In this document: positions 1 through 6,180 of the stretch, in pieces
Position numbering within the stretch: position 1 is the first letter of the stretch
How the letters are laid out: the number at the start of each line of letters is the position of its first letter
Source of the DNA: an uncultured Rhodanobacteraceae bacterium
GTDB taxonomy: Bacteria; Pseudomonadota; Gammaproteobacteria; Xanthomonadales; Rhodanobacteraceae
Assembly (NCBI GenBank): GCA_913053815.1
Contig: CAJXGK010000124.1
Location: forward strand, 1 to 6,198
Direction of reading: 5' to 3'
DNA length: 6,198 nucleotides
Made by a program: the position numbers and the translations under genes
The notes under the pieces: model-generated
Told to the model about the DNA's origin: nothing
Databases searched by the model: none
What the model saw: the letters and a program-made list of their open reading frames with translations, nothing else

Positions 1-144
1 AGCGGACTTCGATTTCCTGCGGGTGACGCTGCCCCGCGGCCGCGATGGAGTCTGCGCGCAGGCGGCCAGCAGTATCGACGCAATGACGAGCAACAGTCCC
101 CGGCAGACACGGCGGCACGACGGCCGCAACAACTTATCAAGCAC
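1..144 (-). CDS. Partial lipoprotein of unknown function (N-terminal 48 codons)
   Basis: An open frame runs from a GTG at 144 off the left edge of the window with no stop. The first 48 residues form a textbook lipoprotein signal peptide: a basic n-region with several Lys and Arg (residues 4-15), a hydrophobic core LLLVIASILL (17-26), and a lipobox LAAC with the lipidated Cys at residue 29. The mature start is polar and basic (QTPSRPRGSVTRRKSK). The start is supported by a strong AGGAGG ribosome site 8 bases upstream. The residue after Cys is Ala, not Asp, so outer-membrane sorting is expected by the Lol rule. The gene lies downstream of the WcaJ-like gene on the same strand, 155 bases away, so a role in polysaccharide export or envelope biology is possible, but the visible part does not identify a family. 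The frame was read by hand. Confidence 0.75.
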   Translation of the reverse strand, partial: MLDKLLRPSCRRVCRGLLLVIASILLAACAQTPSRPRGSVTRRKSKSA

Positions 145-152
145 CTAAAGAA

Positions 153-158
153 CCTCCT
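153..158 (-). promoter_or_regulatory. Ribosome binding site AGGAGG of the lipoprotein gene
   Basis: On the minus strand AGGAGG lies 8 bases before the GTG at 144. This is a near-perfect Shine-Dalgarno sequence. It decides the start and makes the GTG convincing even though the gene is cut off by the window edge. Confidence 0.75.
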
Positions 159-193
159 GGTGAAATGCCGGATCGCACAAATCCCTCACACGC

Positions 194-240
194 CGGGCCT
201 TTTATAAATACTTGGAAACGACAAAAAAAGAAAGCACATT
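194..240 (-). promoter_or_regulatory. Possible promoter between the wcaJ-like gene and the lipoprotein gene
   Basis: The 155-base gap 145-299 contains an AT-rich block. On the minus strand it reads TATAAA at 206-201, a possible -10 box that would give a leader of about 50 bases for the lipoprotein gene. The -35 region is only a T-rich run (T7 at 229-223). That same T-run follows a weak AGAAG/CTTTCT pairing and could instead be a poor terminator for the upstream gene. No other structure stands out in the gap. It suggests the lipoprotein may be transcribed on its own, but the match is weak. Confidence 0.25.
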
Positions 241-299
241 CTTCTGTTTTCCGGACCTGCGTTCGGTAAATGAGATAGGCATTCATGGTGCGACGGTGT

Positions 300-1700
300 T
301 CAATAGGCGTTTTTATCGACGAAGCCCCGGATCAAGGTGAGAAAGATGATCCGCAGGTCGAAACCCAGCGACCAGTTTTCGATATAGTACAAATCGTGCT
401 GGACACGCTTACGCATCTTGTCGACCGTATCGGTCTCACCCCTCCAGCCGTTAATCTGTGCCCAACCGGTGATGCCAGGCTTGACCCTATGTCGCATCGT
501 GTAGTGCGCGATGATCTGCTGGTAAATTTCGTTGTGCTCAATGGCATGTGGACGTGGCCCCACAATAGACATGCTGCCCTGCAATACATTGATGAACTGT
601 GGTAATTCATCCAAGCTGGTCCGGCGTAGAAATCTGCCCAACGGCGTGATGCGTGGGTCATGATGGTGTGCTTGAGTTACCTTGCCCCCGGCTTCCCGGT
701 GCACGTACATGGTGCGGAATTTCCATACCTCAATTCTGCACCCTCCCCAGCCGTGCCGGTATTGGCGAAACAATACCGGCCCCGACGAACTGAGTTTCAC
801 ACCGATGGCGATCAACCCCATCAACGGGCTGATCAACAGCAGAATGATGGTGGCCAGCACCCGATCTTCGAAGCCCTTGACCAGCCGGTTGTAGCCCTGC
901 ATGGGGGTAGTACTGAGGTCGATCATGGGGGTTTCCAGAAGTTCGGAAATCCCGTGGTTGAGCAGAAATAAGCCCAGCATGTCGGGCACGTAACGCACGT
1001 TGGCCGGACAGTTGCGTAGATACTCGAGGATGGTGTGCAACTTAGGGGTTTGGGCGATGGAAAGACTGATCCAGATCTCATCAATGCGATGCCCATGGAC
1101 AAATTCAGCGAGGGTATCCAGCGGCCGTACCGGCCTATCCAGGAGATCGCAAGGCCCATCGCCCGGATCGAACACCGCGGCTACATCGAACCCGGCCCAT
1201 GCAGCGTCACGGGTATGACGCAACAGATCCCCAGCCTGCTTGCCACAACCGATGATGAGTACCTGGCGATGATTGAAACCCCACCGGCGTACCCAGTGCA
1301 GCAGAGCATAGATGGCCCAGCGCGCCAAGGCCAACAGTAACCCGGTGAGAACGAACCAATAAACCATCCACAAGCGTGACAGCGCGCCGTCACCCTTGAG
1401 CATTACCAGCAACAGCAGAGTCGTGACGAACACCAGCGACCAGGCCAGCAGTGCCCGTACAATTGGCGCCAGCAGATTTTGTCCTCGCCAGGAACGATAC
1501 ACACCAAGATGCGGGAAGATCAGCACCGCCAATACCGCTGCCAGCAGCAGCACTTCGCCGTAGGCCAAAGAGGGCGGATCCCAGCCCCGAAATCGAAACA
1601 TCGACCCGCTCAAGCCACCCAGCAGCACTGCGGCGATATCCAGAATACGTGCCAGCAGATTGAACCCAGCTGAATACGTTTGCAAAATACCTGTTCGCAT
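300..1700 (-). CDS. wcaJ: Undecaprenyl-phosphate glucose phosphotransferase, WcaJ-type initiating sugar transferase
   Basis: This enzyme transfers a sugar 1-phosphate, typically glucose-1-P from UDP-glucose, to undecaprenyl phosphate at the cytoplasmic face of the inner membrane, the first step of an exopolysaccharide or O-antigen repeat unit. Counting from ATG 1700 (466 aa), hydrophobic segments lie near residues 17-36, 47-66, 80-101 and 111-134. A Rossmann-like domain with GCGKQAG (151-157) follows, then a membrane re-entrant segment (281-303). The catalytic bacterial sugar transferase domain has FRQYRHG (311-317), KFRTM (327-331), the Asp-Glu dyad D364/E365 in TSLDELPQ, GPRP (381-384) and VKPGITGWAQINGWRG (406-421). 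The C-terminus DKNAY is typical of the WcaJ subfamily. All key residues are present and the length is normal. A TTG at 1742 would add 14 residues; ATG 1700 fits the family N-terminus, although its ribosome site is poor (AAGG directly abutting). The true sugar, glucose or galactose, cannot be read from sequence. Confidence 0.93.
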   Translation of the reverse strand: MRTGILQTYSAGFNLLARILDIAAVLLGGLSGSMFRFRGWDPPSLAYGEVLLLAAVLAVLIFPHLGVYRSWRGQNLLAPIVRALLAWSLVFVTTLLLLVMLKGDGALSRLWMVYWFVLTGLLLALARWAIYALLHWVRRWGFNHRQVLIIGCGKQAGDLLRHTRDAAWAGFDVAAVFDPGDGPCDLLDRPVRPLDTLAEFVHGHRIDEIWISLSIAQTPKLHTILEYLRNCPANVRYVPDMLGLFLLNHGISELLETPMIDLSTTPMQGYNRLVKGFEDRVLATIILLLISPLMGLIAIGVKLSSSGPVLFRQYRHGWGGCRIEVWKFRTMYVHREAGGKVTQAHHHDPRITPLGRFLRRTSLDELPQFINVLQGSMSIVGPRPHAIEHNEIYQQIIAHYTMRHRVKPGITGWAQINGWRGETDTVDKMRKRVQHDLYYIENWSLGFDLRIIFLTLIRGFVDKNAY

Positions 1701-1814
1701 CCTTGTTCTAAGCCCGCGTTGCGGCAGACCCCCCGTAATCAATCAAAAATCCATCGGCACCCAGCACAGCATTTTGTATCACTCGACGGAGAGCAACATC
1801 CTCCCCCTCTGGAC

Positions 1815-1930
1815 AGCGGATACTAGCATACTATTCAAGCAAGGCTATAGAAGAATTGCCCATAATATAAACATTGGCTTCACAAAAATCGCTCTATTTC
1901 TATATCATAGTGTATTGCAAAAACCCGACG
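1815..1930. promoter_or_regulatory. AT-rich divergent promoter island (predicted)
   Basis: The island is much richer in A and T than everything around it. On the plus strand, TTCACA (1879-1884) and TATATC (1901-1906) are 16 bases apart, a plausible sigma-70 pair that would give the prenyltransferase gene a leader of nearly 400 bases. On the minus strand, TGC followed by TAGTAT (1825-1820) resembles an extended -10 for the wcaJ-like gene, about 110 bases from its ATG, with no good -35. These are hand-matched weak motifs. The AT-rich island itself is clear; the exact boxes are not. Confidence 0.35.
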
Positions 1931-2272
1931 AAACAATGACTTGTCAGAACCACCCCATCAGGAACCCCATCACCGCAACCCGGATTCATGGCAGGGAGGG
2001 TCAGCGCCACCGATGGGCCCGGCAGCAGCCCGCAGAAACCGGACCCCTGTCGAGAATGGGAACCGTAATCGGCCGCGGACTGCATGAGCATGTCTGCAGA
2101 GGGGGCCGGCTTACTGGAAAGAGTGACGGCGTACTTCCCACGGGCAGGCCATACACCTCATGGACACGCCATCGATAGGTACGGTCCATTGGCAGGCGAG
2201 GTCGAGTACGATGTTTCAGGATATGACGCCTGTTCTCCTCAACAAGCAGGCCATCACAAGGAGCCTGACGGA

Positions 2273-2297
2273 ACCCGGCTGAACCGGGTGCGTAGGA
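2273..2297 (+). promoter_or_regulatory. Hairpin plus AGGA ribosome site before the cis-prenyltransferase gene
   Basis: ACCCGG (2273-2278) and CCGGGT (2284-2289) form a perfect 6-base-pair stem around the loop CTGAA. AGGA (2294-2297) follows 4 bases later and lies 7 bases before ATG 2305. The ribosome site supports the start. The hairpin could affect ribosome access, but a stem this short may also be chance in GC-rich DNA. Confidence 0.4.
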
Positions 2298-2304
2298 TTA
2301 TCCA

Positions 2305-3078
2305 ATGATTCACTTGCTCTACCAATTATATGAACGGCGCTTACGACGACAGATTCGCCGACGGCTCGTTCCCCAACATATTGGGATTATCCTTGACGGC
2401 AACCGTCGATCTGCACTCAAGCAGGGGTTCAACGATCCGCGACAGGTCTACAAACTGGGCGCTCAGAAACTGGACGACGTGCTTGCTTGGTGCATTGAGC
2501 TCGAAATCACGGCGGTAACTTTGTGGGTCTGCTCGATCGATAATTTGCAAAGGTCACCGAGCGAAGTTGCTGCCATTTTTGCTGCGGTCGAGGCAAAAAT
2601 CGCCTCCCTGACCCAGACTCCTTTAGTTCACCAACTTCGTATCCGCATACGGGCTGTGGGTCGGTTTGACCTGTTGCCTCCATCGACCGCTGCCGTCATT
2701 CGCGCAGCTGAAGAGGCGACCGCAGGCTACGACGCTCTGACGGTAACTATTGCCATTGCCTATGGAGGGCGAGAGGAGGTTGCCGATGCCGTGCGGGACC
2801 TGATCCGCCAACAAATCACCGAGGGCGACCCACTGGACGCGATCGTTGAGGCCATTACCCCGGAGGCGATCGATAAGCATCTCTACACCGTCGCCCTTCC
2901 CAACCCTGACCTCATTATCCGAACCAGTGGGGAATTCCGCTTATCCGGTTTTTTACTCTGGCAAAGTGTCTCCAGTGAGTTCTATTTCTGCGACGTCAAC
3001 TGGCCGGAGTTCCGAAAAATCGATTTCTACCGGGCTGTCCGTACCTATCAACAGCGGCAACGCCGCTTCGGACAATGA
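2305..3078 (+). CDS. cis-Prenyltransferase (UppS superfamily), probably a short-chain Z-prenyl diphosphate synthase type
   Basis: The 257-aa protein adds isopentenyl diphosphate units in cis to an allylic diphosphate. The family signature HIGIILDGNRR starts at residue 25 with catalytic D31. Also present are SIDN (77-80) with R83, the diphosphate-binding IIRTSGEFRLSGFLLWQ (204-220) with R206 and R212, and the metal-binding E225 in SSEFYF. Compared with E. coli UppS (from memory), Trp31 is Ser36, His43 is Tyr49, and the chain-length residue Ala69 is Val75. The N-terminal LYQLYERRLR, the VYKLGA stretch, DNLQR and RLSGFLLWQS recall mycobacterial Z-farnesyl diphosphate synthase Rv1086, which has a bulky Leu at the chain-length position. 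A shorter product than C55 is therefore inferred, not shown. The gene is not in the usual frr-uppS-cdsA setting, so it is likely a second paralogue, perhaps supplying lipid carrier precursors for the nearby glycan pathway. The start has AGGA 7 bases upstream. Confidence 0.88.
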   Translation: MIHLLYQLYERRLRRQIRRRLVPQHIGIILDGNRRSALKQGFNDPRQVYKLGAQKLDDVLAWCIELEITAVTLWVCSIDNLQRSPSEVAAIFAAVEAKIASLTQTPLVHQLRIRIRAVGRFDLLPPSTAAVIRAAEEATAGYDALTVTIAIAYGGREEVADAVRDLIRQQITEGDPLDAIVEAITPEAIDKHLYTVALPNPDLIIRTSGEFRLSGFLLWQSVSSEFYFCDVNWPEFRKIDFYRAVRTYQQRQRRFGQ

Positions 3079-3216
3079 GGCCATTCTCACACGGCTCCGA
3101 GCCGTAACAGGCAGCAGCCGGGTGCCACCCAGCGTCACCGTCACGTCGTAGAGGCAGGACACCCCAACCCATGTCTCCTGACTCACACACCACGAACCAC
3201 GACAAGTCCGTAAGAT

Positions 3217-3236
3217 GGGGTGAGGTACGAACCGCA
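3217..3236 (+). repeat. Short dispersed repeat, GGGGTGAGGTACGAACCGCA copy
   Basis: GGGGTGAGGTA here recurs exactly at 3451-3461. The longer form from 3219 to 3236 matches 6181-6198 at 15 of 18 positions. It resembles the short GGGGTGAGG-type intergenic repeats found in some gammaproteobacterial genomes (from memory). It lies outside any gene. Confidence 0.5.
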
Positions 3237-3331
3237 TCCATCAACGCTCCGGGTCCGGGGCTATAAGCTTCCACCCCCCTGCGGTGGGCACCCCGGCACT
3301 CCTCACCACGTTGGGATTCACGAAGCTCACC

Positions 3332-3431
3332 CTGGATCCCGGGTCGGCGCCCGGGATGACGGAATTTTTTTGACACCCGTGGTCTTGGGTATCCGTCACC
3401 TTGCTCGTCATCCCACCCCGGCATCATCCAG
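3332..3431. repeat. Paired inverted intergenic repeat element, copy 1
   Basis: The left half (3332-3360) starts CTGGAT and ends GATGAC. It contains a perfect 8-base-pair stem ATCCCGGG/CCCGGGAT (3336-3343 and 3350-3357) with a 6-base loop. After a 43-base spacer the right half (3407-3431) runs the other way, from GTCATCCC to ATCCAG. The whole is an imperfect palindrome of about 100 bases. The left half differs from the copy at 6084-6112 by a single base. It belongs to the general class of short non-coding GTCAT...ATCCAG repeats of proteobacteria; whether it is mobile or merely structural is unknown. Confidence 0.7.
3336..3371 (+). terminator. Possible rho-independent terminator for the cis-prenyltransferase transcript
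   Basis: A perfect 8-base-pair GC-rich stem (3336-3357) is followed after 7 bases by a run of seven T (3365-3371) on the plus strand. The stem is part of the dispersed repeat, and the T-run is not shared with the other copy to the same extent. It lies about 260 bases after the prenyltransferase stop. The gap between stem and T-run is longer than in a canonical terminator, so the call is moderate. It would not serve the minus-strand hldD. Confidence 0.4.
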
Positions 3432-3450
3432 CGCCGCCACGCGTAGGTTA

Positions 3451-3464
3451 GGGGTGAGGTATGG
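3451..3464 (+). repeat. Short dispersed repeat, GGGGTGAGGTA copy
   Basis: This copy repeats 11 bases of 3217-3227 exactly, and then diverges. With that copy it brackets the paired inverted element at 3332-3431. It lies just before the 3' end of hldD. Confidence 0.45.
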
Positions 3465-3509
3465 ACTCCAATAGATTGGTTCGATCTGTAAGCTGATTCG
3501 CAGCCGGTG

Positions 3510-4463
3510 TTACCCGCTCTGCCCAGGGTTGAGCCAGGCCATGTATTCCGCTACGCCCTGTTCGACCGTTTTGAATGCGGCGTCGTAACCGGCAGCTCGC
3601 AGGGCACTGATATCGGCCTGGGTAAAGCTCTGGTAGCGGCCGCGTAACGGTTCCGGAAAGGGGATGTATTCGATCTCCCCATGACCATGCCAGGCGATGA
3701 CGGCACGGGCGACATCGTTGAACGACTGCGAACGCCCGGTACCGAGATTGAAGATACCGGAAATCTCCGGATGCTCTAAAAACCACAGATTGACGGCGCA
3801 AGCATCCCCCACATAAACGAAATCGCGACGCTGTTCGCCATCGGCATAGCCGTCACAGCCGGCGAACAAGCGCACCGATTTACCGGTGCCCAGCTGCTGG
3901 TCGAAGTGCAAGGCCACACTGGACATGCTGCCTTTATGTTGCTCGCGCGGGCCGTACACGTTGAAGTAGCGAAACCCGGCAACCTGGCTGGTGAAGCCGG
4001 CCATATGCCGACGCAGGTACTGGTCGAAGAGAAACTTGGAGTAGCCGTAGACGTTCAGCGGCCGCTCCACCGCCCGCTCCTCTCGAAACACGCTGCTGCC
4101 GCCATAAACCGCTGCGCTGGAGGCGTACAGGAAGGCGCTGCCATGCTGCTGGCACCAATGCAGCAACACCTTCGAATACTCGAAGTTGTTGCGCATCATG
4201 TAGCGCCCGTCCCACTCGGTGGTGCTGGAACAGGCTCCCAGATGGAAGACCGCCTGGACCCGGCCAAAATCCTTGCCCGCCTGCAGGTGGGATAGGAAAT
4301 CATCCTTGTCCAGATAATCGGCGATCTCACAATCGGCCAGATTACGGAACTTCACCCCGTCCTCAAGGTCATCGACGACCAGGATATCATCGATACTGCG
4401 GGCATTGAGTGCCTTGACGAGGTTGGAGCCAATGAATCCGGCCCCGCCGGTAACAATAATCAC
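3510..4463 (-). CDS. hldD: ADP-L-glycero-D-manno-heptose 6-epimerase HldD
   Basis: HldD converts ADP-D-glycero-beta-D-manno-heptose to the L-glycero form, the last step in making the activated heptose used for the LPS inner core, in the cytoplasm and with bound NADP. The 317-aa protein is an extended short-chain dehydrogenase. The nucleotide-binding loop [10 protein letters not shown] is at residues 5-14, and the D31-D32 stretch lies at the end of strand 2. [12 protein letters not shown] (111-122) carries the catalytic Ser, followed by Tyr139 and Lys143 in [15 protein letters not shown] (171-180) holds the Lys177 linked to epimerisation, and RRDFVYVGD (212-220) follows. Length and motifs match E. 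coli HldD closely. The start is a GTG whose first bases overlap the hldE stop as GTGA, so translation is probably coupled. GGGGAG (4478-4473) lies 9 bases upstream. Confidence 0.97.
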   Translation of the reverse strand: MIIVTGGAGFIGSNLVKALNARSIDDILVVDDLEDGVKFRNLADCEIADYLDKDDFLSHLQAGKDFGRVQAVFHLGACSSTTEWDGRYMMRNNFEYSKVLLHWCQQHGSAFLYASSAAVYGGSSVFREERAVERPLNVYGYSKFLFDQYLRRHMAGFTSQVAGFRYFNVYGPREQHKGSMSSVALHFDQQLGTGKSVRLFAGCDGYADGEQRRDFVYVGDACAVNLWFLEHPEISGIFNLGTGRSQSFNDVARAVIAWHGHGEIEYIPFPEPLRGRYQSFTQADISALRAAGYDAAFKTVEQGVAEYMAWLNPGQSG

Positions 4464-5920
4464 TTGCTTGTACTCCCCGGCCCCGGGCCGTCAGTTCTGG
4501 AACGAATGCTGTCAATGAGTGCCGTGGTCGAACAGCCCTCCTCGAAGGGCAGAATCGCCACGCGCCCACCCGCCGCCTCAACCACCGCCCGGCCCACTAC
4601 CTGGTCGGAGCGGTAGTCACCCCCCTTGACCAGTACCTGCGGCAAAATCTCGCCAATCAACCGTGCCGGGGTGTCCTCGGCAAACGGCACCACCCAATCC
4701 ACGGCTTGCAGTGCCGCCAACACGGCCATGCGTCGTGGCAATGGATTGACCGGACGCCCCGGGCCTTTCAGGCGCTGTACCGAGGCGTCATCGTTGACCG
4801 CAACCAGCAGGCGATCACCCAACTGGCGCGCTTGCTGCAGATAACTGACGTGTCCCGCATGCAGGATATCGAACACCCCGTTGGTCATGACAATGCGTTC
4901 GCCACGCGCCCGTGCGGCATCCACCCCCGCCCGTAACGAGGCCTCATCGACCACCCCACTGGGCATATCAAACTTGTGGCGCAGAGTGTGTTGCAATTCG
5001 GCCACACTGACCGTAGCGGTACCGAGCTTGCCGACCACGATACCCGCGGCGAGATTGGCCAGAGCCACGGCCTGAGGTAGCGATTCACCCACCGCCAGGG
5101 CTGCCGCCAGGGTGGCCACCACGGTATCGCCGGCCCCGGTAACGTCATAGACCTGACGGGCCATGGCTGGCAGATGCAATTCGGGTGTTCCGCGACGCAA
5201 CAAGCTCATACCGTGTTCGCCACGGGTGATCAGCAAGGCATCGATGGCACAGGACTGACACAGTTCCAGGCCCCGTTGCACCAGAGTTGCCTCATTCTCG
5301 CAAGGCCCGACCACCGCCTCGAATTCGGCCAGGTTGGGGGTCACCAGCGAAGCCCCCCGATAGCGGGAGAAATCACCCCCCTTAGGGTCTACCACCACGG
5401 CACACCCGGCTTGGCGGGCCGTGGCAATCAATGTTTGCACTTCACGCAGAGTGCCTTTGCCATAATCCGACAGCACCACCGCTTGCGCCGTATCGAGCAG
5501 CTGGCTAAACCGAGCCTGCAAGGCCTGGGTGTCAAAACCATCGAAACCCTGCTCGAAATCCATGCGCAGCAACTGCTGATGGCGCGACAGCACTCGCAGC
5601 TTGGTGATGGTCGGGGCGTTGGCGACCTGCTGGAACGCACACTGCACGTCTGCGGCCTCAAGCTTTCGAGTCAGCGTCTGGGCGGCGGTATCCTCACCGG
5701 TCACGGCCAACAAAGTGACTCGGCCGCCCAGTGCCGCAACATTCAGAGCTACGTTGCCGGCCCCACCCGGACGATCCTCCTCGTATTCCACCCGCACCAC
5801 CGGCACCGGGGCCTCAGGGGAGATCCGCGCGGCCGGACCATGCCAGTATCGGTCGAGCATCACATCACCCACCACCAACACCTGGGCAGCAGTCAGATCG
5901 GGTACGGAAACCTTGATCAC
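4460..5920 (-). CDS. hldE: Bifunctional heptose 7-phosphate kinase / heptose 1-phosphate adenylyltransferase HldE
   Basis: HldE phosphorylates D-glycero-beta-D-manno-heptose 7-phosphate to the 1,7-bisphosphate and, after GmhB acts, adenylylates the 1-phosphate to ADP-heptose. Counting from GTG 5920 gives 486 aa, close to the usual 477. Residues 1 to about 315 are a ribokinase-fold (PfkB) kinase: [20 protein letters not shown] (18-37), PGGAGN (51-56), DPKGGDF (178-184), and DVTGAGDT (259-266) with the catalytic Asp265. Residues about 340-475 are a cytidylyltransferase-like domain with [13 protein letters not shown] (345-357), whose HAGH is the nucleotide-binding HxGH, plus [11 protein letters not shown] (383-393) and VKGGDY (431-436). 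The GTG fits the E. coli N-terminus (MKVTLPEF) and has AGGA 9 bases upstream. An in-frame ATG at 5965 with GAGAGG 5 bases before it would add 15 residues. The gene overlaps hldD by 4 bases. GmhA and GmhB are not in the window. Confidence 0.97.
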   Translation of the reverse strand: MIKVSVPDLTAAQVLVVGDVMLDRYWHGPAARISPEAPVPVVRVEYEEDRPGGAGNVALNVAALGGRVTLLAVTGEDTAAQTLTRKLEAADVQCAFQQVANAPTITKLRVLSRHQQLLRMDFEQGFDGFDTQALQARFSQLLDTAQAVVLSDYGKGTLREVQTLIATARQAGCAVVVDPKGGDFSRYRGASLVTPNLAEFEAVVGPCENEATLVQRGLELCQSCAIDALLITRGEHGMSLLRRGTPELHLPAMARQVYDVTGAGDTVVATLAAALAVGESLPQAVALANLAAGIVVGKLGTATVSVAELQHTLRHKFDMPSGVVDEASLRAGVDAARARGERIVMTNGVFDILHAGHVSYLQQARQLGDRLLVAVNDDASVQRLKGPGRPVNPLPRRMAVLAALQAVDWVVPFAEDTPARLIGEILPQVLVKGGDYRSDQVVGRAVVEAAGGRVAILPFEEGCSTTALIDSIRSRTDGPGPGSTSK

Positions 5921-5950
5921 GGTATGCGATCCTGAACACAAAGAAAGGAA

Positions 5951-5978
5951 CCGAGGGCGTGTCATATCAGCCTCTCGG
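5951..5978 (-). promoter_or_regulatory. Possible hairpin in the hldE leader
   Basis: CCGAGG (5951-5956) can pair with CCTCTCGG (5971-5978) with one bulged base, around a 14-base loop. The stem covers the GAGAGG ribosome-site-like sequence of the upstream ATG at 5965 and leaves the AGGA of GTG 5920 free. The structure is read by eye. A regulatory role is only a possibility. Confidence 0.25.
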
Positions 5979-5994
5979 TAGTCTGTTAGGCGAC

Positions 5995-6014
5995 ATTGTA
6001 ACGGCAAGTGTTAC
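5995..6014 (-). promoter_or_regulatory. Possible hldE promoter -10 with overlapping inverted repeat
   Basis: On the minus strand TACAAT (6000-5995) is one base off the -10 consensus and lies about 75 bases before GTG 5920. No good -35 is found at the right spacing; a TTGCGG is too close. GTAAC (5998-6002) and GTTAC (6010-6014) form an inverted repeat with a 7-base centre that overlaps the -10 and could be an operator, or may be chance. Confidence 0.35.
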
Positions 6015-6083
6015 CGCAATGGGGACATGAGGGCACCTCGACAAACCTGCTACACGGCCCGCTGGTCGTGTTACGACCGCACG

Positions 6084-6169
6084 CTGGATCCCGGGTCGTC
6101 GCCCGGGATGACCAGATATTTTACGGTACCCCAACCTTTTCTCGTCATGCCGCGTAAACGGGAATCCAC
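6084..6169. repeat. Paired inverted intergenic repeat element, copy 2
   Basis: The left half (6084-6112) carries the same 8-base-pair stem ATCCCGGG/CCCGGGAT (6088-6095 and 6102-6109) as copy 1. After about 30 bases a right half in the opposite direction runs from CTCGTCATGCC (6141) to CGGGAATCCA (6169). This half has the degenerate GTCAT...GGGAATCCA form common among proteobacterial intergenic repeats. The element sits upstream of hldE, while copy 1 sits downstream of hldD, so the pair brackets the operon. Confidence 0.65.
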
Positions 6170-6180
6170 TCCGTGGATGC

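Larger units (their letters stand above)
1701..2304. other. Long divergent intergenic region without a convincing gene
   Basis: About 600 bases separate the divergent wcaJ-like and cis-prenyltransferase genes. Positions about 1815-1930 are strikingly AT-rich and are the likely promoter zone for both directions. Positions 1930-2304 are again GC-rich and hold only short open frames with no recognisable protein. One frame, 2084-2308, ends in an ATGA overlap with the prenyltransferase start, but its 74-residue product looks like no known family. A small hairpin sits just before the prenyltransferase ribosome site. No tRNA, riboswitch or insertion sequence was recognised here. Confidence 0.6.
3079..3509. 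other. Convergent, repeat-rich intergenic region
   Basis: This is 431 bases between the ends of the plus-strand prenyltransferase gene and the minus-strand hldD. It contains two copies of GGGGTGAGGTA (3217-3227 and 3451-3461), a GC-rich hairpin CCACC/GGTGG (3271-3287), distant arms AGCTTC (3266-3271) and GAAGCT (3322-3327), and the paired inverted element 3332-3431. The open frames crossing it look like shadows with no recognisable product. It probably holds the transcription ends of both convergent units. Confidence 0.6.

Noticed and set aside
285..605. A 106-codon plus-strand frame
   Set aside because: Almost entirely antisense to the conserved C-terminus of the WcaJ-like gene.
1874..1892. 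A sigma-54 type promoter around TTGGCTTCACAAAAATCGC
   Set aside because: The GG and GC elements are 13 bases apart, not the 10 required between them.
1900..2091. A 63-codon minus-strand frame in the divergent region
   Set aside because: Short, with no good ribosome site recognised and no recognisable protein features; it runs through the AT-rich promoter zone.
1660..2178. A 172-codon open frame on the plus strand starting inside the wcaJ-like 5' end
   Set aside because: It overlaps the start of a certain gene, crosses the AT-rich promoter island and has no recognisable motif; composition changes sharply along it, unlike a real gene.
2996..3427. A 143-codon minus-strand frame at the convergent junction
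   Set aside because: It runs through the repeat-rich intergenic region into the 3' end of the prenyltransferase; its translation is explained by repeats and antisense sequence.
3217..3461. CRISPR array or insertion sequence in the repeat-rich region
   Set aside because: The repeats are few and irregularly spaced, there is no transposase frame and no regular repeat-spacer pattern, so a simple intergenic repeat family explains it better.
3906..4295. A 129-codon open frame on the plus strand
   Set aside because: It is antisense to well-conserved hldD and its product resembles no family.
5174..5935. A 253-codon open frame on the plus strand
   Set aside because: It lies wholly antisense to hldE, whose family assignment is certain; the product looks like a shadow and has no recognisable domain.
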